Notes: generated by a model from the letters alone, not told the origin. Shown: positions 35,573-46,189, counted from the stretch's first letter. The stretch: 64,000 nt of DNA from Bettongia penicillata ogilbyi (GCA_023548195.1 JAJHZJ010000014.1:17309718-17373717); one strand, 5' to 3'. A program made the numbers and translations.

Positions 35573-38014
35573 CCAGCTCCTATAGATGTAACTATTAATT
35601 TCTAGCCAATTGTCAGAACTAATGCTGCTGAAGTCCCACATGCTCACTCTTTAGGTTCATAGGTCACCCAGGGATCAGGCTCTCACATTTGTAAACCCTT
35701 GAAGAATCCTAGAGGATCCTGGGCCTGAGCTAAGGTACTTCATGCAATTAGAATAGTTTCTGAAACCAGCTGTAGCAACATCAGCCTTCTCCAGTGAAGG
35801 ATACCCAACCAGTCTTTCTACCAGGCAGGTGGAGTATACACTCTCTACTCATCCTATCTATCTTTAGACATGGGGATCAAAACCTTCATTTCATTTACTT
35901 TTGAAGGAAACTGTTTTCAATCTATGCTTATAGATTGGGACTGGGAGCAATTTCTTCATCCAATCCATATAGCCTTGACTACCTACTTGGAATTCAAAAC
36001 CATCATAAATGTGTCATTTCTTTTTCTATATAAAGCTTTTCTGAAATTGTATTATGCAGTTATTGTACTGAAAGAGTGACCTTTGCTATGCTTTGTTTAC
36101 TGAATGTCAAATTTTCATTTGTATTACTGCTGTATATCATATCTGTTTCAGTTTTATATGAAGGGCAGCTAATACATAAGGCAGTCAAACCGCAGAGCAG
36201 TAAGTAGTCTAGAAAAGATCAAAGTATTCTCTTCTAAATCCTGTCAATTTGCTCTGGGTGTGCAAAACCAATAGTCTGTCTTTTGCTTTGGTCTATTATT
36301 AATTTTTGCTTTTGTTTGTTGCAGAGCAGCAGCTTTTCTATCAATGACATCCTGCTTGAAAAAAAAATCAGAAATGTAGTTCAATAGCTTTAGGAATAAT
36401 ACCTAGCTTTTTCCTCACCCCATTTTTTTTGAGATGGAAACTTGAAAAGAAATTTATAGTAACCACAACAAAATGAAACACATGGAAATTATGGGACGGA
36501 ATACTTAGATTTATAATCCTAGAAAGGGCACAACAATGTTCTATAAATGTGAGCATAGCACTTTTGACTAAGTTCTTCTTATGTAATATGACATGTACAA
36601 TATTATCATAATACTAGATGCTCCTGTTCCTGTGACTATATTGTAGATTGTCACAGAATTTTTTAATACTTTCAGAATGTTAATTCAGTTAAATTAAATA
36701 AAAATTTCAGAAAATATCCCAAATGCATTTGCCTAACTCTTCAGGAGGAAGCAGCACAGTAAATGTAATGCTTTACAGCTTGCCTGAAATAAATTGCTGC
36801 TCTCTTTTACAGAAGAGGCTATTTGGAAAAATAAATGAATTCTATAGCAGGAGGTATGTGAAATAAAGTTTTTACAGAAAAAAATGAACATCCCCTTTGA
36901 ATCAGAAAATCTGGTCTTGGAACACAAGTTTTAAATATCATATGTGCACTCCTCTCATTCTCTAATTCTGATAATGTTCTGCCACATTAAGTATTTTTTC
37001 CACTAAAATGTAAAGCAAAAAGTAAAAACAGTGACAAACTCGATAGATAGTTCATTGATCACCATTCACAAAAGATTTTAAGCAATCAGCTTGTGAGTGA
37101 GGCTAAGAAGTTTCCTCACCTACTGGCTTAAACATAGAACCATAGTCATTTTACCACTGGAAAAGAGGCATCAGGCAGTTTTTTTGTTTTTGTTTCTTAT
37201 AACTCGGTTCAAGTGTATAGATACACCTTTTTGTTGTATTTCTTTTCTCCTTTTTGTATTCCTTTTTCATTCATTCCTTTACCTAATTCAGGAATATTGA
37301 CATGTTCCATTCAAAAAAATACAAATGTTTTCTGTGTATTCAGTGTTACTAAATTCTCTCTTGCATAAAACAAATCCTTAACTCTGACTTTGTGTTGTAG
37401 TTTCCTCTAAATATGGGTCATGTCTTTGTTTTGGTATCTATGTCACGAGTTAACTAGGCACTAAAAGACAGCCAAGCATAAACAAAAAGTGTAATGATAC
37501 ACAGAATTAGCATGATAAGAAGCCCACCCAAGCAATTTAGAGTAATTGATTGATTCATAAACAAATGTGTGATGTCCATGAATGTAACAAATAGGTTTGC
37601 TCTAGAGTCCTTTTCATTTGAACAGGAATTTAGTGTTCATGAAAAGTGACTGATTGATAGTGCAACAGTGTCAGAACATGTATATCTGTCCATGGAGCAG
37701 GTGCTGGCTAACCATCCCATGTCTTAACCCTGAAATAATCTGGAAGTGATAATTAAGAATAGTTCCTTAGGGCTCTCCATCCTTCTGTAATGTGTTAGTA
37801 GCCTAAAATCTACAATTCTACTTTTAGAAATCTTATATATCTTCTGTTCAGCTGCTATATTTGAATGAACCACAGTTCATTTAGTAGTGATAAGGATAGT
37901 TGTCTATTAGAAATACAATCACACTAATCAGAAGAGTCAACCACTAGCTAATGTGAATTTTCATTTTTAATAGATATTATTTACCTATGGGAGAGATGAC
38001 ATGAGACAGTCATA
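35573..38014. other. Unassigned, mostly single-copy-looking DNA
   Basis: No repeat recognised over about 2.4 kb, which is unusual for this window. A possible splice acceptor followed by a 20-codon open frame lies at 36300-36387 (see findings). Confidence 0.45.
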
Positions 38015-38275
38015 GTTATAGCTGGTATGTATATACTACTTTAAAATTTGCAAAGGGTTTTTACAAATATTATCTCATTTCAACCTCTACCCTGGGAAAT
38101 AGGTGCTATAATTATGCCCTTTTATAGTTGAGGAAACTGAGGTAGCCAGAGTATAAATGACTTGCTCACATAGGTCACATAGGTGGTGTTTGAGGGGAGA
38201 TTTGAACTTAGGTCTTCCTGACTACTCAGCCCACCATGCTATCCACTGTACTACTTACCTGGATCCAGTGAACAA
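38015..38275 (-). repeat. MIR-like SINE, antisense
   Basis: TACTACTTTAAAATTTGCAAAGGG ... ATTATCTCATTTCAACC ... TATAGTTGAGGAAACTGAGG ... GGGGAGATTTGAACTTAGGTCTTCCTGAC ... GCTATCCACTGTACTAC gives the full reversed MIR/core-SINE order. Confidence 0.8.
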
Positions 38276-38289
38276 AGTGTCTTTCTCCA

Positions 38290-38400
38290 TGTCATAAGGT
38301 CTTGGGTTAAATCCCACCTCTAATACATACTAGCTGCATGACCCTGGGCAAACCACTTCACCTTTTAGTTTTCCAGATGACTCTCTAAAAATATAAACTA
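38290..38400 (+). repeat. Core-SINE fragment, sense
   Basis: GTCTTGGGTTAAATCCCACCTCTAATACATACTAGCTGCATGACCCTGGGCAAACCACTTC: B-box and core, without a clear tail. Confidence 0.7.
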
Positions 38401-38589
38401 TAGAGAAGGTTTGAAGGGTTTTCTCACTGAGAGTCCCTATACCAGAGGTCCAGTGCAACCTCTCTCCACCAGATACTTATCTATAACATACCCATTACTG
38501 CTAGTGAACTCATTGCTGTATATCAGCATGAAATACTTGATTTTTGAAGTTAGCAATATTTTCATTTTTCTCTGAAATAAAGGATTTCA

Positions 38590-38950
38590 ATAACAATAAT
38601 AATAACATTTACATGTCACTTCAAGGTCCACATGTATTTTCCTTACAACCACCCCTGTGTAGCAAGTAGTACAAGTATTACTTTTTCTCATTTTACAGAT
38701 TAGGAAACTAAGGACTTGAGTTTGTATCTTAGTTCTGACCTTTGTCATTTGAATTCTCTGGGCCACAGCTTATATATCTATAAATCAAGGAGTTTCAATT
38801 AGAGGAACCCTAAGGTCTCCTCTAATTTAAAATCTGTGATATCAAGATAAGTTAAATAACTTTTTCATCAGTTATACAGAAAGTGCTTATTTTCAGTAGG
38901 TATAAGAACTAGGATTTGAGCTTAGATCTCTTGACTCTGAGCCTAGGATT
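38590..38950 (-). repeat. MIR-like SINE, antisense, interrupted
   Basis: ATAACATTTACATGTCACTTCAAGG and CATTTTACAGATTAGGAAACTAAGG at the left. A later block near 38845-38945 (GATAAGTTAAATAACTTTTTCATCAG ... GGATTTGAGCTTAGATCTCTTGACTC) completes the reversed MIR order. Confidence 0.6.
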
Positions 38951-39773
38951 TAAAAATTTTATTAACTACAAATATTAACTGACAATATTTTTGTTTTACC
39001 ATAGTCATTATATAAAGCCTTGGACATTTGAACAATTGATCCAGAGTGTATTCACTGCATTTTTTCTGTCATCTAGATTTTATCCTGTATTGGCCAACAT
39101 CAGTTGACCATAAATGGAAATGAACAATTTGAATATTTTAGTTAGGAGTTGATGATACATAACCAAAGAAAACTTAAATTAAAAAAAGATTATAAGAACA
39201 GGAATGTTGTAAAAAGACAAGGAAACTATTTTAAGAAATCATCTTGAAGTCTTCAAGTAGAAGATAGAAGATTGCTTCTCAGGGATGGTTTAAAGAGAAT
39301 ATAACACGTTATGTAAGCATTGTTCTAGATGGTCTTTAAGATATCTTTGAATTCCAGTATTTTATGATTCAATTGTAGACCTATATTATTATTCCTTCCA
39401 GTAATCAGTGGACAAGTGAGACAAGGAAGGATGTTTCAGCAAAACAAAGTTCACGTATGTGCCTAGCATGTCAGTTGATGGAAGCTTTTAGCTAGAGTGT
39501 GGTCCAGTTTTCTGGATATCATGGATAACTCTCACACCTACTTTCAGCATGATGAAGTTTCACTGTCATGTAGTCTTCAGGACAGAGCATCTACATCCAT
39601 ATTAGTTTTCCTTGGACTCTAATGTATGTTGGAAATCATAATTGGCTAGTGTTACTACCTATTTCTTGCATGCAACATCCAATGAGGCACTGGTCAAAAT
39701 GTATATCTGTGGATTGTTGTAAACCCACACATGGAGATTTGCTCCATACAAATAGTCTTTGAACTCTTCAGTG
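38951..39773. other. Unassigned sequence
   Basis: No recognised feature. Confidence 0.4.
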
Positions 39774-39965
39774 CTGTTGTTGCTAGTGGTCCTTCATTTT
39801 TGAAGAGGACCAATCATATCACAGGTGATGACTTGACTTGTGAGTGAATTGGATTTAAGTGAGGCAGAATTGCGCAACATCATCAGTTTCACTCTCTCTT
39901 CTTGAGTCATTGAAGTCCAGTGGCAGGATGAAAGTCAAGACAACTGGTGATGGCCCATCAATGTG
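39774..39965 (-). repeat. RTE-type SINE tail module, antisense
   Basis: GTGGTCCTTCATTTTTGAAGAGGACCAATC ... GTGATGACTTGACTTGTGAGTG ... TTGAAGTCCAGTGGCAGGATGAAAGTC is the reverse complement of the module at 2790-2985. Confidence 0.8.
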
Positions 39966-41240
39966 TACACTAATCCCACCAGTATTTCTTTCTTGTTTCT
40001 GTGGTTTTCTTATGCACCTCAGTTATATGAGATAGCAAGTTCTACTCTTTCCCCCTCTTTTTTCTTCTCAAATTTTTTTCTTCTCTTTTCTTTCTCCCCA
40101 AATGCCTTTTTTCCTTTCCTTTTCTTTATTCTCTTCATATAACCAGCATATAACAAAACTGTTTCCAGATTCTTTTTGGTTTTATTTCCTCCCTCTGTGA
40201 CCCTTGGGGGTAGAGTTATGAAGAGACACTTTTTTTCCTTTTGAGATTAGAATATAAGCCCATCCCCATTGTACATTATGAAGAGACACTTTTTTTCCTT
40301 TTGAGATTAGAATATAAGCCCATCCCCATTGTACATTCCCTTCCAATCACTCCAAAGCATTTATCTTCATATGCTTCTCTTGACTCCTATGCTATTGTTT
40401 CAAAATATTTACTTGGTTCTGGTGTTTTCATCAGGAATTTTTGGCAATTTTTGATTTCATAAAAACTTCATTTCTCTTCCATAAGATTAAACTAAACTTT
40501 GCTGGATAAGTTATTCTTGGGGGTAAACCTTTATAGGTTTTTTTTGCCTCCTAGAATATTATATTCCAAACTCTCTCTCCCTTTTTAACTAGTTGCCAGG
40601 TCTTCTGAGATCGTGATTGTGGCTCCTTTGCACTTAAAATCGTTCTTTCTGGCTGCTTGCAATATTTTTTCCTTCGAGTCGAAAAGTCTCGATTTTGGCT
40701 ATGATGTTTCTGGGAAATTTTATTTTGGAGTTTCTTTCAGTACGTGATTGATAGAGTCTTTCTATTTTCCTTCTTTACTCTTGTTTTGATAACTCTAGAC
40801 AATTTCCATGCATGATTTTTTGAAATACTATATCTCGTGTGATGATTGTGACTTTCATGTAGACAAATGATTCCTCAATTAATTTTCATTGACTTACTTT
40901 TCTGATCATTGCTTTTGAAAGGAGACACTTTATATTCTGTGAAATTTTTTTCAATCTTTTGATTTTGTTTCTAGTATTTTCTGTATCATGAAGTCATTAA
41001 TCTCTGATTCAACCTAATTTCCAAGTGACCTGTTATTTGAATAAAGTTGTATATCCTGTGTTTTAGGCTGTTTATGCTCCTTCCAATTCTTTCCTTGAGA
41101 AGTTTCATTTCCTTTCTTATTTTTTCCCCTAGAACTCTCAATTCTTTCCCAATTATTTCCTCTAGAGTTTTCATTTCATTTATATTTTAATTTTAAACTC
41201 TTGTTTCATTTCTTCCAGGAATACAAGTAAAATTCATTTT
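39966..41240 (-). repeat. L1 ORF1 region, antisense
   Basis: The minus strand carries decayed ORF1 motifs: PRITYPAKFS at about 40490-40522, KEKILQAARKK at about 40640-40672, and a coiled-coil segment at 40986-41174 (LEEIIGKELRVLGEKIRKEM). This is a different, older L1 family from the half-L1 copies. It is interrupted by the exact 60-bp duplication at 40216-40335. Confidence 0.75.
40216..40335. repeat. Exact 60-bp tandem duplication
   Basis: Two identical units, 40216-40275 and 40276-40335, each containing ATGAAGAGACAC, an eight-T run, and CCCATCCCCATTGTACAT, with no mismatch. Confidence 0.98.
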
Positions 41241-41254
41241 TATTATATATAAAG

Positions 41255-41480
41255 AGACAGCTAGGTGGATGGCTAGACTTGGAATCAGGAAAAGTGGAGT
41301 TTAAATTCAGCTCAATATCTGCGTGACTCTGGGTAAGCTATTTAACCTTTGTCTGTGTCAGTTTATTCATCAATGGAGAAAATTGTAAGACCAGAGTTGT
41401 TGTGATGATAAAATTATATAATATTGTAAGGCATTTTTCAAATCTTAAGGCACTTTGTAAATGATACATATAATTATTAT
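41255..41480 (+). repeat. Core-SINE with MIR-like tail, sense
   Basis: GAGACAGCTAGGTGGATGGCTAGAC head, GCGTGACTCTGGGTAAGCTATTTAACC core, tail AATATTGTAAGGCATTTTTCAAATCTTAAGGCACTTTGTAAATG. Confidence 0.85.
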
Positions 41481-42614
41481 TAACAAATCTCAACCTTAAA
41501 CAATTAATATTCTAATTATTTGTATGGAATTTATTTCTATAAAGAGAATCCTTTAGTTGGATTCCTATAATCCATTCATGAGTCTTGGTAAGTTGATTTC
41601 CAGATATTTTATATGTTCTGTAGGTATTTTGAAAGGAATTTCATTTTCTCTCTCCCTACTGGATTTTGTTGGTAATATAGAAAAAAGTGGCTAATCCATG
41701 TGCATTTCTTTATATTTTCCTCTACTACTTTTTCCAAGTTGTCGGTTGTTTCAATTATTTTTTATTTGACATTCTAGAGTTCTTTAAGTAAAATGTCACA
41801 TTTAAAAGTGACCATCTTATTTCTTCTTCGTGCTTATTTCTTTTTTTCTTTTTCTTGTCTTACTGCTCATAGCTAGCATTTCTATTACTATCATAGTAGT
41901 GATAAGAGAAATCTTTGTTGATCTTATTAGTTAACTGATCTTATTACCTTTGATTTTATTAGTATGGCTTCTAGTTCATTCTCATTACATACAAATCATT
42001 AATAATAATCATTAATTTATTAAAATAATCCATTTATTACTATGCTTTTAAGTAATTTTGAACAGAAAGGAGTATTGTATTTTTATAAAACCTATTTTAT
42101 ATTACCTGTCCATTAATAAAATCATATTTTTATTGTTTTTGTTCTTAGTATAGTTTCATGTCTATTGTTTTGTTAATATTCAATCAACTTTCATTCTTTT
42201 AATAAATCCAACCCAGTAACTGTATAATTTTAAAATGTTATTGTAACCTATTTGATATTTTATTAAATATTTTTGAATTTATATTAATTAGGGATAATGA
42301 TCTATTATAGTTTCAATTCTCTGTTTTATCTTTCCTTGGTTTATTACCAGGAACATATTTGTATTATAGAAGGGATTTTTAAAAATAATTGATAAAATAC
42401 TGGAATTAGTCTCTGAATATATGATAGAATTACTTTTTAAATAATATGGTTCTAGGTTTTATTTTCCTCTGGAAAGTTCTTATTATTTCAATGAGTTTTG
42501 TAAAGCATCCCTTTGATAGTTTGATTGATATATTATTAAAATTGATTTGGATAATATTGTCATTTTTATTATAATGGCATACCCAGCCATGTACACTCAA
42601 CTATTTAAGTTTTT
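41481..42614 (-). repeat. L1 ORF2, antisense (left flank of half-L1 copy 1)
   Basis: AT-rich plus-strand sequence with reversed ORF2 blocks. Examples are GTTGTCGGTTGTTTCAATTATTTTTTATTTGACATTC and TTTATTATAATGGCATACCCAGCC. The segment ending at 42614 joins, across the insertion, to 45515-46185. Confidence 0.75.
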
Positions 42615-42626
42615 AAAAAATTTCTT
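42615..42626. repeat. Left target-site duplication of half-L1 copy 1
   Basis: AAAAAATTTCTT here and at 45503-45514. The preceding TTTT/AAAA junction fits the L1 endonuclease preference. Confidence 0.85.
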
Positions 42627-43387
42627 GGGGGAGGAGCCAAGATGGCAGAGTAGAAAGACTCACATATGCTAGCTCTGAACCCACAGCCTATGTATTTCCT
42701 GCAAAAAGAAATCCCCACAAATTCCGGATCACTGCAAGGCACGCAGAAACACAGTGGAAGATATTTCCATTCCAGAGAGCCCTGGAGAGCCATCCCCAGG
42801 GGTCCATCATGCCCTGGAAAGCGGAGCCCACCCCTGAGCTGCCCTGGCCCCGCGGCCCCAGAGGAGCAGATCTGAGCAGGCTTCAGGGATGGAATCTCCA
42901 GTGGCTACGAAGGTCCCTCCACTCACAGATGCTACAGGTCAGTGAGAGAGACTTCTGGGCTGGCGGAGAGGGGAGCGGGGTGTCTCCGTGGCTCAGGCCC
43001 CCTCGGGAGGCAGCAACAGAGGGAGCAGCAGAGGCAGTGGCAGAGGCAGCGGCAGCAGCCCGGGACTCCCCAAGCAGACAGGAGCTCCATTACCGAAGGT
43101 CTCTGCATAAACCCCCTGAGGGAGCTGAGCCTGGGAGACGGCCCTGCCCCGACCTGCTCCATTACTGAAGGTCTCTGCATAAAGCCCCTGAGGGAACTGA
43201 GCCTGGGAGGCGGCTCTGCCCCCACCCCAGCACCAGAACTTAAGCTTACATTGAATAGCTGCTGCTCCCACCACGGATAGCCCTGAGACTGGGAAGCAGC
43301 ATTTGAATCTCAGACCCCAAGCACTAGCTGGGCAGATCTAGGCAGGGGTGGAGAGGAATCTCAGAAGTCAGGTAACAGGCTGGGAAA
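42627..43387 (+). promoter_or_regulatory. Half-L1 copy 1 5' UTR / internal promoter
   Basis: GC- and CpG-rich leader opening with GGGGGAGGAGCCAAGATGGC. The YY1-type CCAAGATGGC at 42637-42646 is near the start, where L1 promoters place it. It carries two tandem 72-bp units at 43084-43155 and 43156-43227 (CATTAC.GAAGGTCTCTGCATAAA blocks). GC-rich composition contrasts sharply with the AT-rich flanks. Promoter function is inferred from L1 biology. Confidence 0.75.
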
Positions 43388-44404
43388 ATGCCCAGAAAAA
43401 GGAAGCAGAATAAGACCATAGAGAGCTACTTTCTTGGGGAAGAGATGTTCCTTCCTCCTTTCATTTCTGATGAAGAAGTACAATGCTTGCCATCAGGGAA
43501 AGGGGTGGAGGTCAGGGCCTCTCTATCCCAGACATCCGAGGTGGATGTCCGGTGGGCTCAGGCCATGGAAGAGCTCAAAAAGGATTTTGAAAATCAAGTT
43601 AGACAGGTGGAGGAAAAACTGGGAAGAGAAATGAGAGAGATACAAGAAAAGCATGAAAAACGGGTCAATACCTTGGTAAAGGAGACCCCAAAAAATGCTG
43701 AAGAAAATAACACCTTGAAAAATAGGCTAACTCAATTGGCAAAAGAGGTTCAAAAAGCCAATGAAAAGAAGAATGCTTTCAAAAGTAAAATTAGCCAAAT
43801 GGAAAAAGAGGTTCAAAAGCTCACTGAAGAAAATAGTACTCTCAAGATCAGAATGGAACAGATGGAGGCTAATGACTTTCTGAGAAACCAAGAAATAATA
43901 AAACAAAACCAAAAGAATGAAAAAATGGAAGAGAATGTGAAATATCTCATGGGAAAAACAACTGACCTGGAAAATAGATCCAGCAGAGACAATTTAAAAA
44001 TTATGGGACTACCTGAAAGCCATGATCAAAAAAAGAGCCTAGACATCATCTTCCATGAAATTATCAAGGAAAACTGCCCTGATATTCTAGAAGCAGAGGG
44101 CAAAATAAGTATTGAAGGAATCCATCGATCACCGCCTGAAAGAGATCCAAAAAGAGAAACTCCTAGGAACACTGTGGCCAAATTCCAGAATTCCCAGGTC
44201 AAGGAGAAAATATTGCAAGCAGCTAGAAAGAAACAATTCCAGTATTGTGGAAATACAATCAGGATAACACAAGATCTAGCAGCTTCTACGTTAAGGGATC
44301 GAAGGGCATGGAATATGATATTCCAGAAGTCAAAGGAACTAGGACTCAAACCAAGAATCACCTACCCAGAAAAACTGAGTATAATACTTCAGGGGAAAAT
44401 ATGA
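43388..44404 (+). CDS. L1-type ORF1 protein of half-L1 copy 1 (C-terminally shortened)
   Basis: A 338-residue RNA-binding retrotransposon ORF1 protein, expected to trimerise and coat its own RNA in cytoplasmic RNPs. The N-terminus is basic (MPRKRKQ) followed by NKTIESYF (residues 8-15), a PIP-box-like motif. Residues about 57-197 are heptad-rich coiled coil (EELKKDFENQVRQVEEKL, QMEKEVQKLTEEN). Residues 200-296 form the RRM with LKIMGLPE (RNP2-like, 203-210) and TVAKF (RNP1-like, 262-266). KEKILQAARKK is at 272-282. The C-terminal domain starts near 297 and has TYPEKLS at 325-331, where the usual motif is TYPAKLS. The stop TGA at 44402-44404 replaces the TGG seen in copy 2. The frame continues open for 28 more codons to TGA at 44489-44491, so the ancestral protein was about 367 residues. 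The start follows a GGGAAAATGCCC context shared by all three copies. Otherwise intact. Confidence 0.9.
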   Translation: MPRKRKQNKTIESYFLGEEMFLPPFISDEEVQCLPSGKGVEVRASLSQTSEVDVRWAQAMEELKKDFENQVRQVEEKLGREMREIQEKHEKRVNTLVKETPKNAEENNTLKNRLTQLAKEVQKANEKKNAFKSKISQMEKEVQKLTEENSTLKIRMEQMEANDFLRNQEIIKQNQKNEKMEENVKYLMGKTTDLENRSSRDNLKIMGLPESHDQKKSLDIIFHEIIKENCPDILEAEGKISIEGIHRSPPERDPKRETPRNTVAKFQNSQVKEKILQAARKKQFQYCGNTIRITQDLAASTLRDRRAWNMIFQKSKELGLKPRITYPEKLSIILQGKI

Positions 44405-44491
44405 TCTTTCAATGAAACAGAGGACTTTCAAGTATTTTTGATGAAAAGACCAGAGCTGAAAAGAAAATTTGACTTTCAAACACAAGAATGA

Positions 44492-45502
44492 GAAGAAGCA
44501 TGAAAAAGTAAATAGCAAAGGGAAGTCATAAGGGACTTACCAAAGGTGAACTGTTTACGTTCCTACATGAAAAGACAATATTTGTAACTCTTAAAATGTT
44601 TCAGTATCTGGGTAGTTGGTGGGACCACACACATACACACACACATACATGCGTGCACACACACACATACAGAGACAGAGAGCACAGAGTGAATTGAATA
44701 GGATGGGATCATATTTTAAAAGAAATTAAGGTAAACGGTGAGAGAGAAATGTAGTGGGAGGAGAGAGGGTGAAATGGAATGGGGTAAATTATCTCTCATT
44801 CAAGAGGCAAGCAGGAGACTTTTTAGTGGAGGGAAAAAGAGGAGAGCTGAGAAAAAAACATGACGTTTACCCTCATCACATTCGGCTAAAGGAAGGAGTA
44901 AAATGCACACTCATTTTGGTATGAAAACCTATCTTACAGTACAGAAAAATGGGGAAGAAGGAGATAAGGAGGGAGGGAGGGATGATGGAAGGCAGGGCAA
45001 TAGAAGAAGGGAGCAATTTGAAGTCAACACTCTTGGGGAGGGACAGGATCAAAAGACAGAATAGAAACAAGGGGGGGCAGAATAGGATGGAGGGATATAC
45101 AGTTAGTCTTACACAACACGACTGTTATCCAAGTCATTTGCAAAACTACACAGATATGGCCTATGTTGAATTGCCTGCCTTCCCAAAGGGAATGGGTGGG
45201 GAGGGAGGGATGGGGAGAATTTGGAACTCAAAGTTTTAGGAACAACTGGTTAGTATTGTTCTTGCTACTAGGAAATAAGAAATACAGTTAATGGGGAATA
45301 GAAAGTCATCTGGCCCTATAGGACAAAAGAGAAGATGGGGACAAGAGAAGGGAGGGATGATAGAAGAGAGGGCAGATTGGTGATAGGGAAAATTAGAATG
45401 CTTGGTGTATTGGGGTGGGGGGAGGGGATAAAAGGGGAGAAAATTTGGAACCCAAAATTTTGTGAAAATGAATGTAAAAAGTTAAATAAATAAATAAATT
45501 TA
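44492..45502 (+). other. Half-L1 copy 1 3' UTR
   Basis: About 1.0 kb. It has a CA/CATA repeat (44627-44672), polypurine stretches, a G4-capable tract GGGG-T-GGGGGG-A-GGGG-ATAAAA-GGGG at 45412-45437, AATAAA at 45485-45490, and a TAAATAAA-rich tail. No conserved second ORF: the local frames differ from those in copy 2. Confidence 0.8.
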
Positions 45503-45514
45503 AAAAAATTTCTT
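45503..45514. repeat. Right target-site duplication of half-L1 copy 1
   Basis: AAAAAATTTCTT, identical to 42615-42626. Confidence 0.85.
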
Positions 45515-46185
45515 TTAAGAGTAATTGAACTTTGTATTTGAAATTCTACAAGTACTTTGTGTGTTTTGGATTGATTCTTCAAATATTCTATATTCTTCAT
45601 TGTAATTTTAAATGGGATTTTCCTTCCTATTTTTGCCTCTTGGACTTTGTTGTCATATAGAAATACTATTGGTTTTTGTAAACTTATTATGAAGCCTACA
45701 ACTTAACTGAAGTTATTGTCTCAGTTAACATCTTGGCTGATTTCTCATTATTTTCCAAGTAAACTATCATGTCATAAGCACATAGAGATAGTTTTATTTC
45801 TTCTTTGCCTATTTTTATGTCTTCAATTTCTTTCTCTTATTGCTATTGATAACATTTCTAGAATTACATTCAATAATAATGGAAAGAGTGGATATCTTTG
45901 TTTTGTTCCTGTATTTATTGGAAAAACTTGTAGTGTATCCCTATTGCAAAAGATGGTAGTTTTTCCTTTCAAATAGATGCCTTTTATGATTTAAAAAGCT
46001 TCTTCTATACCTATAATTTGTAGAATTAAAAAAAACCAAAGCACAAATTAATATTATATTTTATCAATAGCTTTTAATGTAATGATTGAGATTTGTGTGA
46101 TTTCGCATGTTTTGTTTAACTGTGTCGATCATTTTAATAATATTAAACCATCTTTGCATCCCTGGTATAGCAATGTCAGAGTCTG
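45515..46185 (-). repeat. L1 ORF2, antisense (right flank of half-L1 copy 1)
   Basis: Continues the ORF2 interrupted at 42614: GGACTTTGTTGTCATATAGAAATAC, CAAGTAAACTATCATGTCATAAGCACATAGAGATAG (reverse-transcriptase region) and ACCATCTTTGCATCCCTGGTAT. Confidence 0.85.
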
Positions 46186-46189
46186 CTAG

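Larger units (their letters stand above)
42627..45502 (+). mobile_element. Half-L1 (HAL1-like) retrotransposon copy 1, full length
   Basis: A 2.9-kb element with 5' UTR (42627-43387), ORF1 (43388-44404, originally to 44491) and 3' UTR (44492-45502). Between the ORF1 stop and the A-rich end there is no endonuclease or reverse-transcriptase sequence in any frame. Copy 2 at 60930-63743 has the same ORF1-to-3' UTR junction at another locus. The ORF2-less form is therefore a propagated lineage and not a local deletion. Flanked by 12-bp direct repeats and inserted into antisense L1 ORF2. HAL1 families are known in mammals. Assignment to that class is by structure, not by a library match. Confidence 0.85.

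Noticed and set aside
42809..43280. Several overlapping open frames of about 90-120 codons on both strands in the copy 1 5' UTR
   Set aside because: They come from GC-rich, stop-poor sequence and from the repeated 72-bp unit. They are not preserved in frame in copies 2 and 3.
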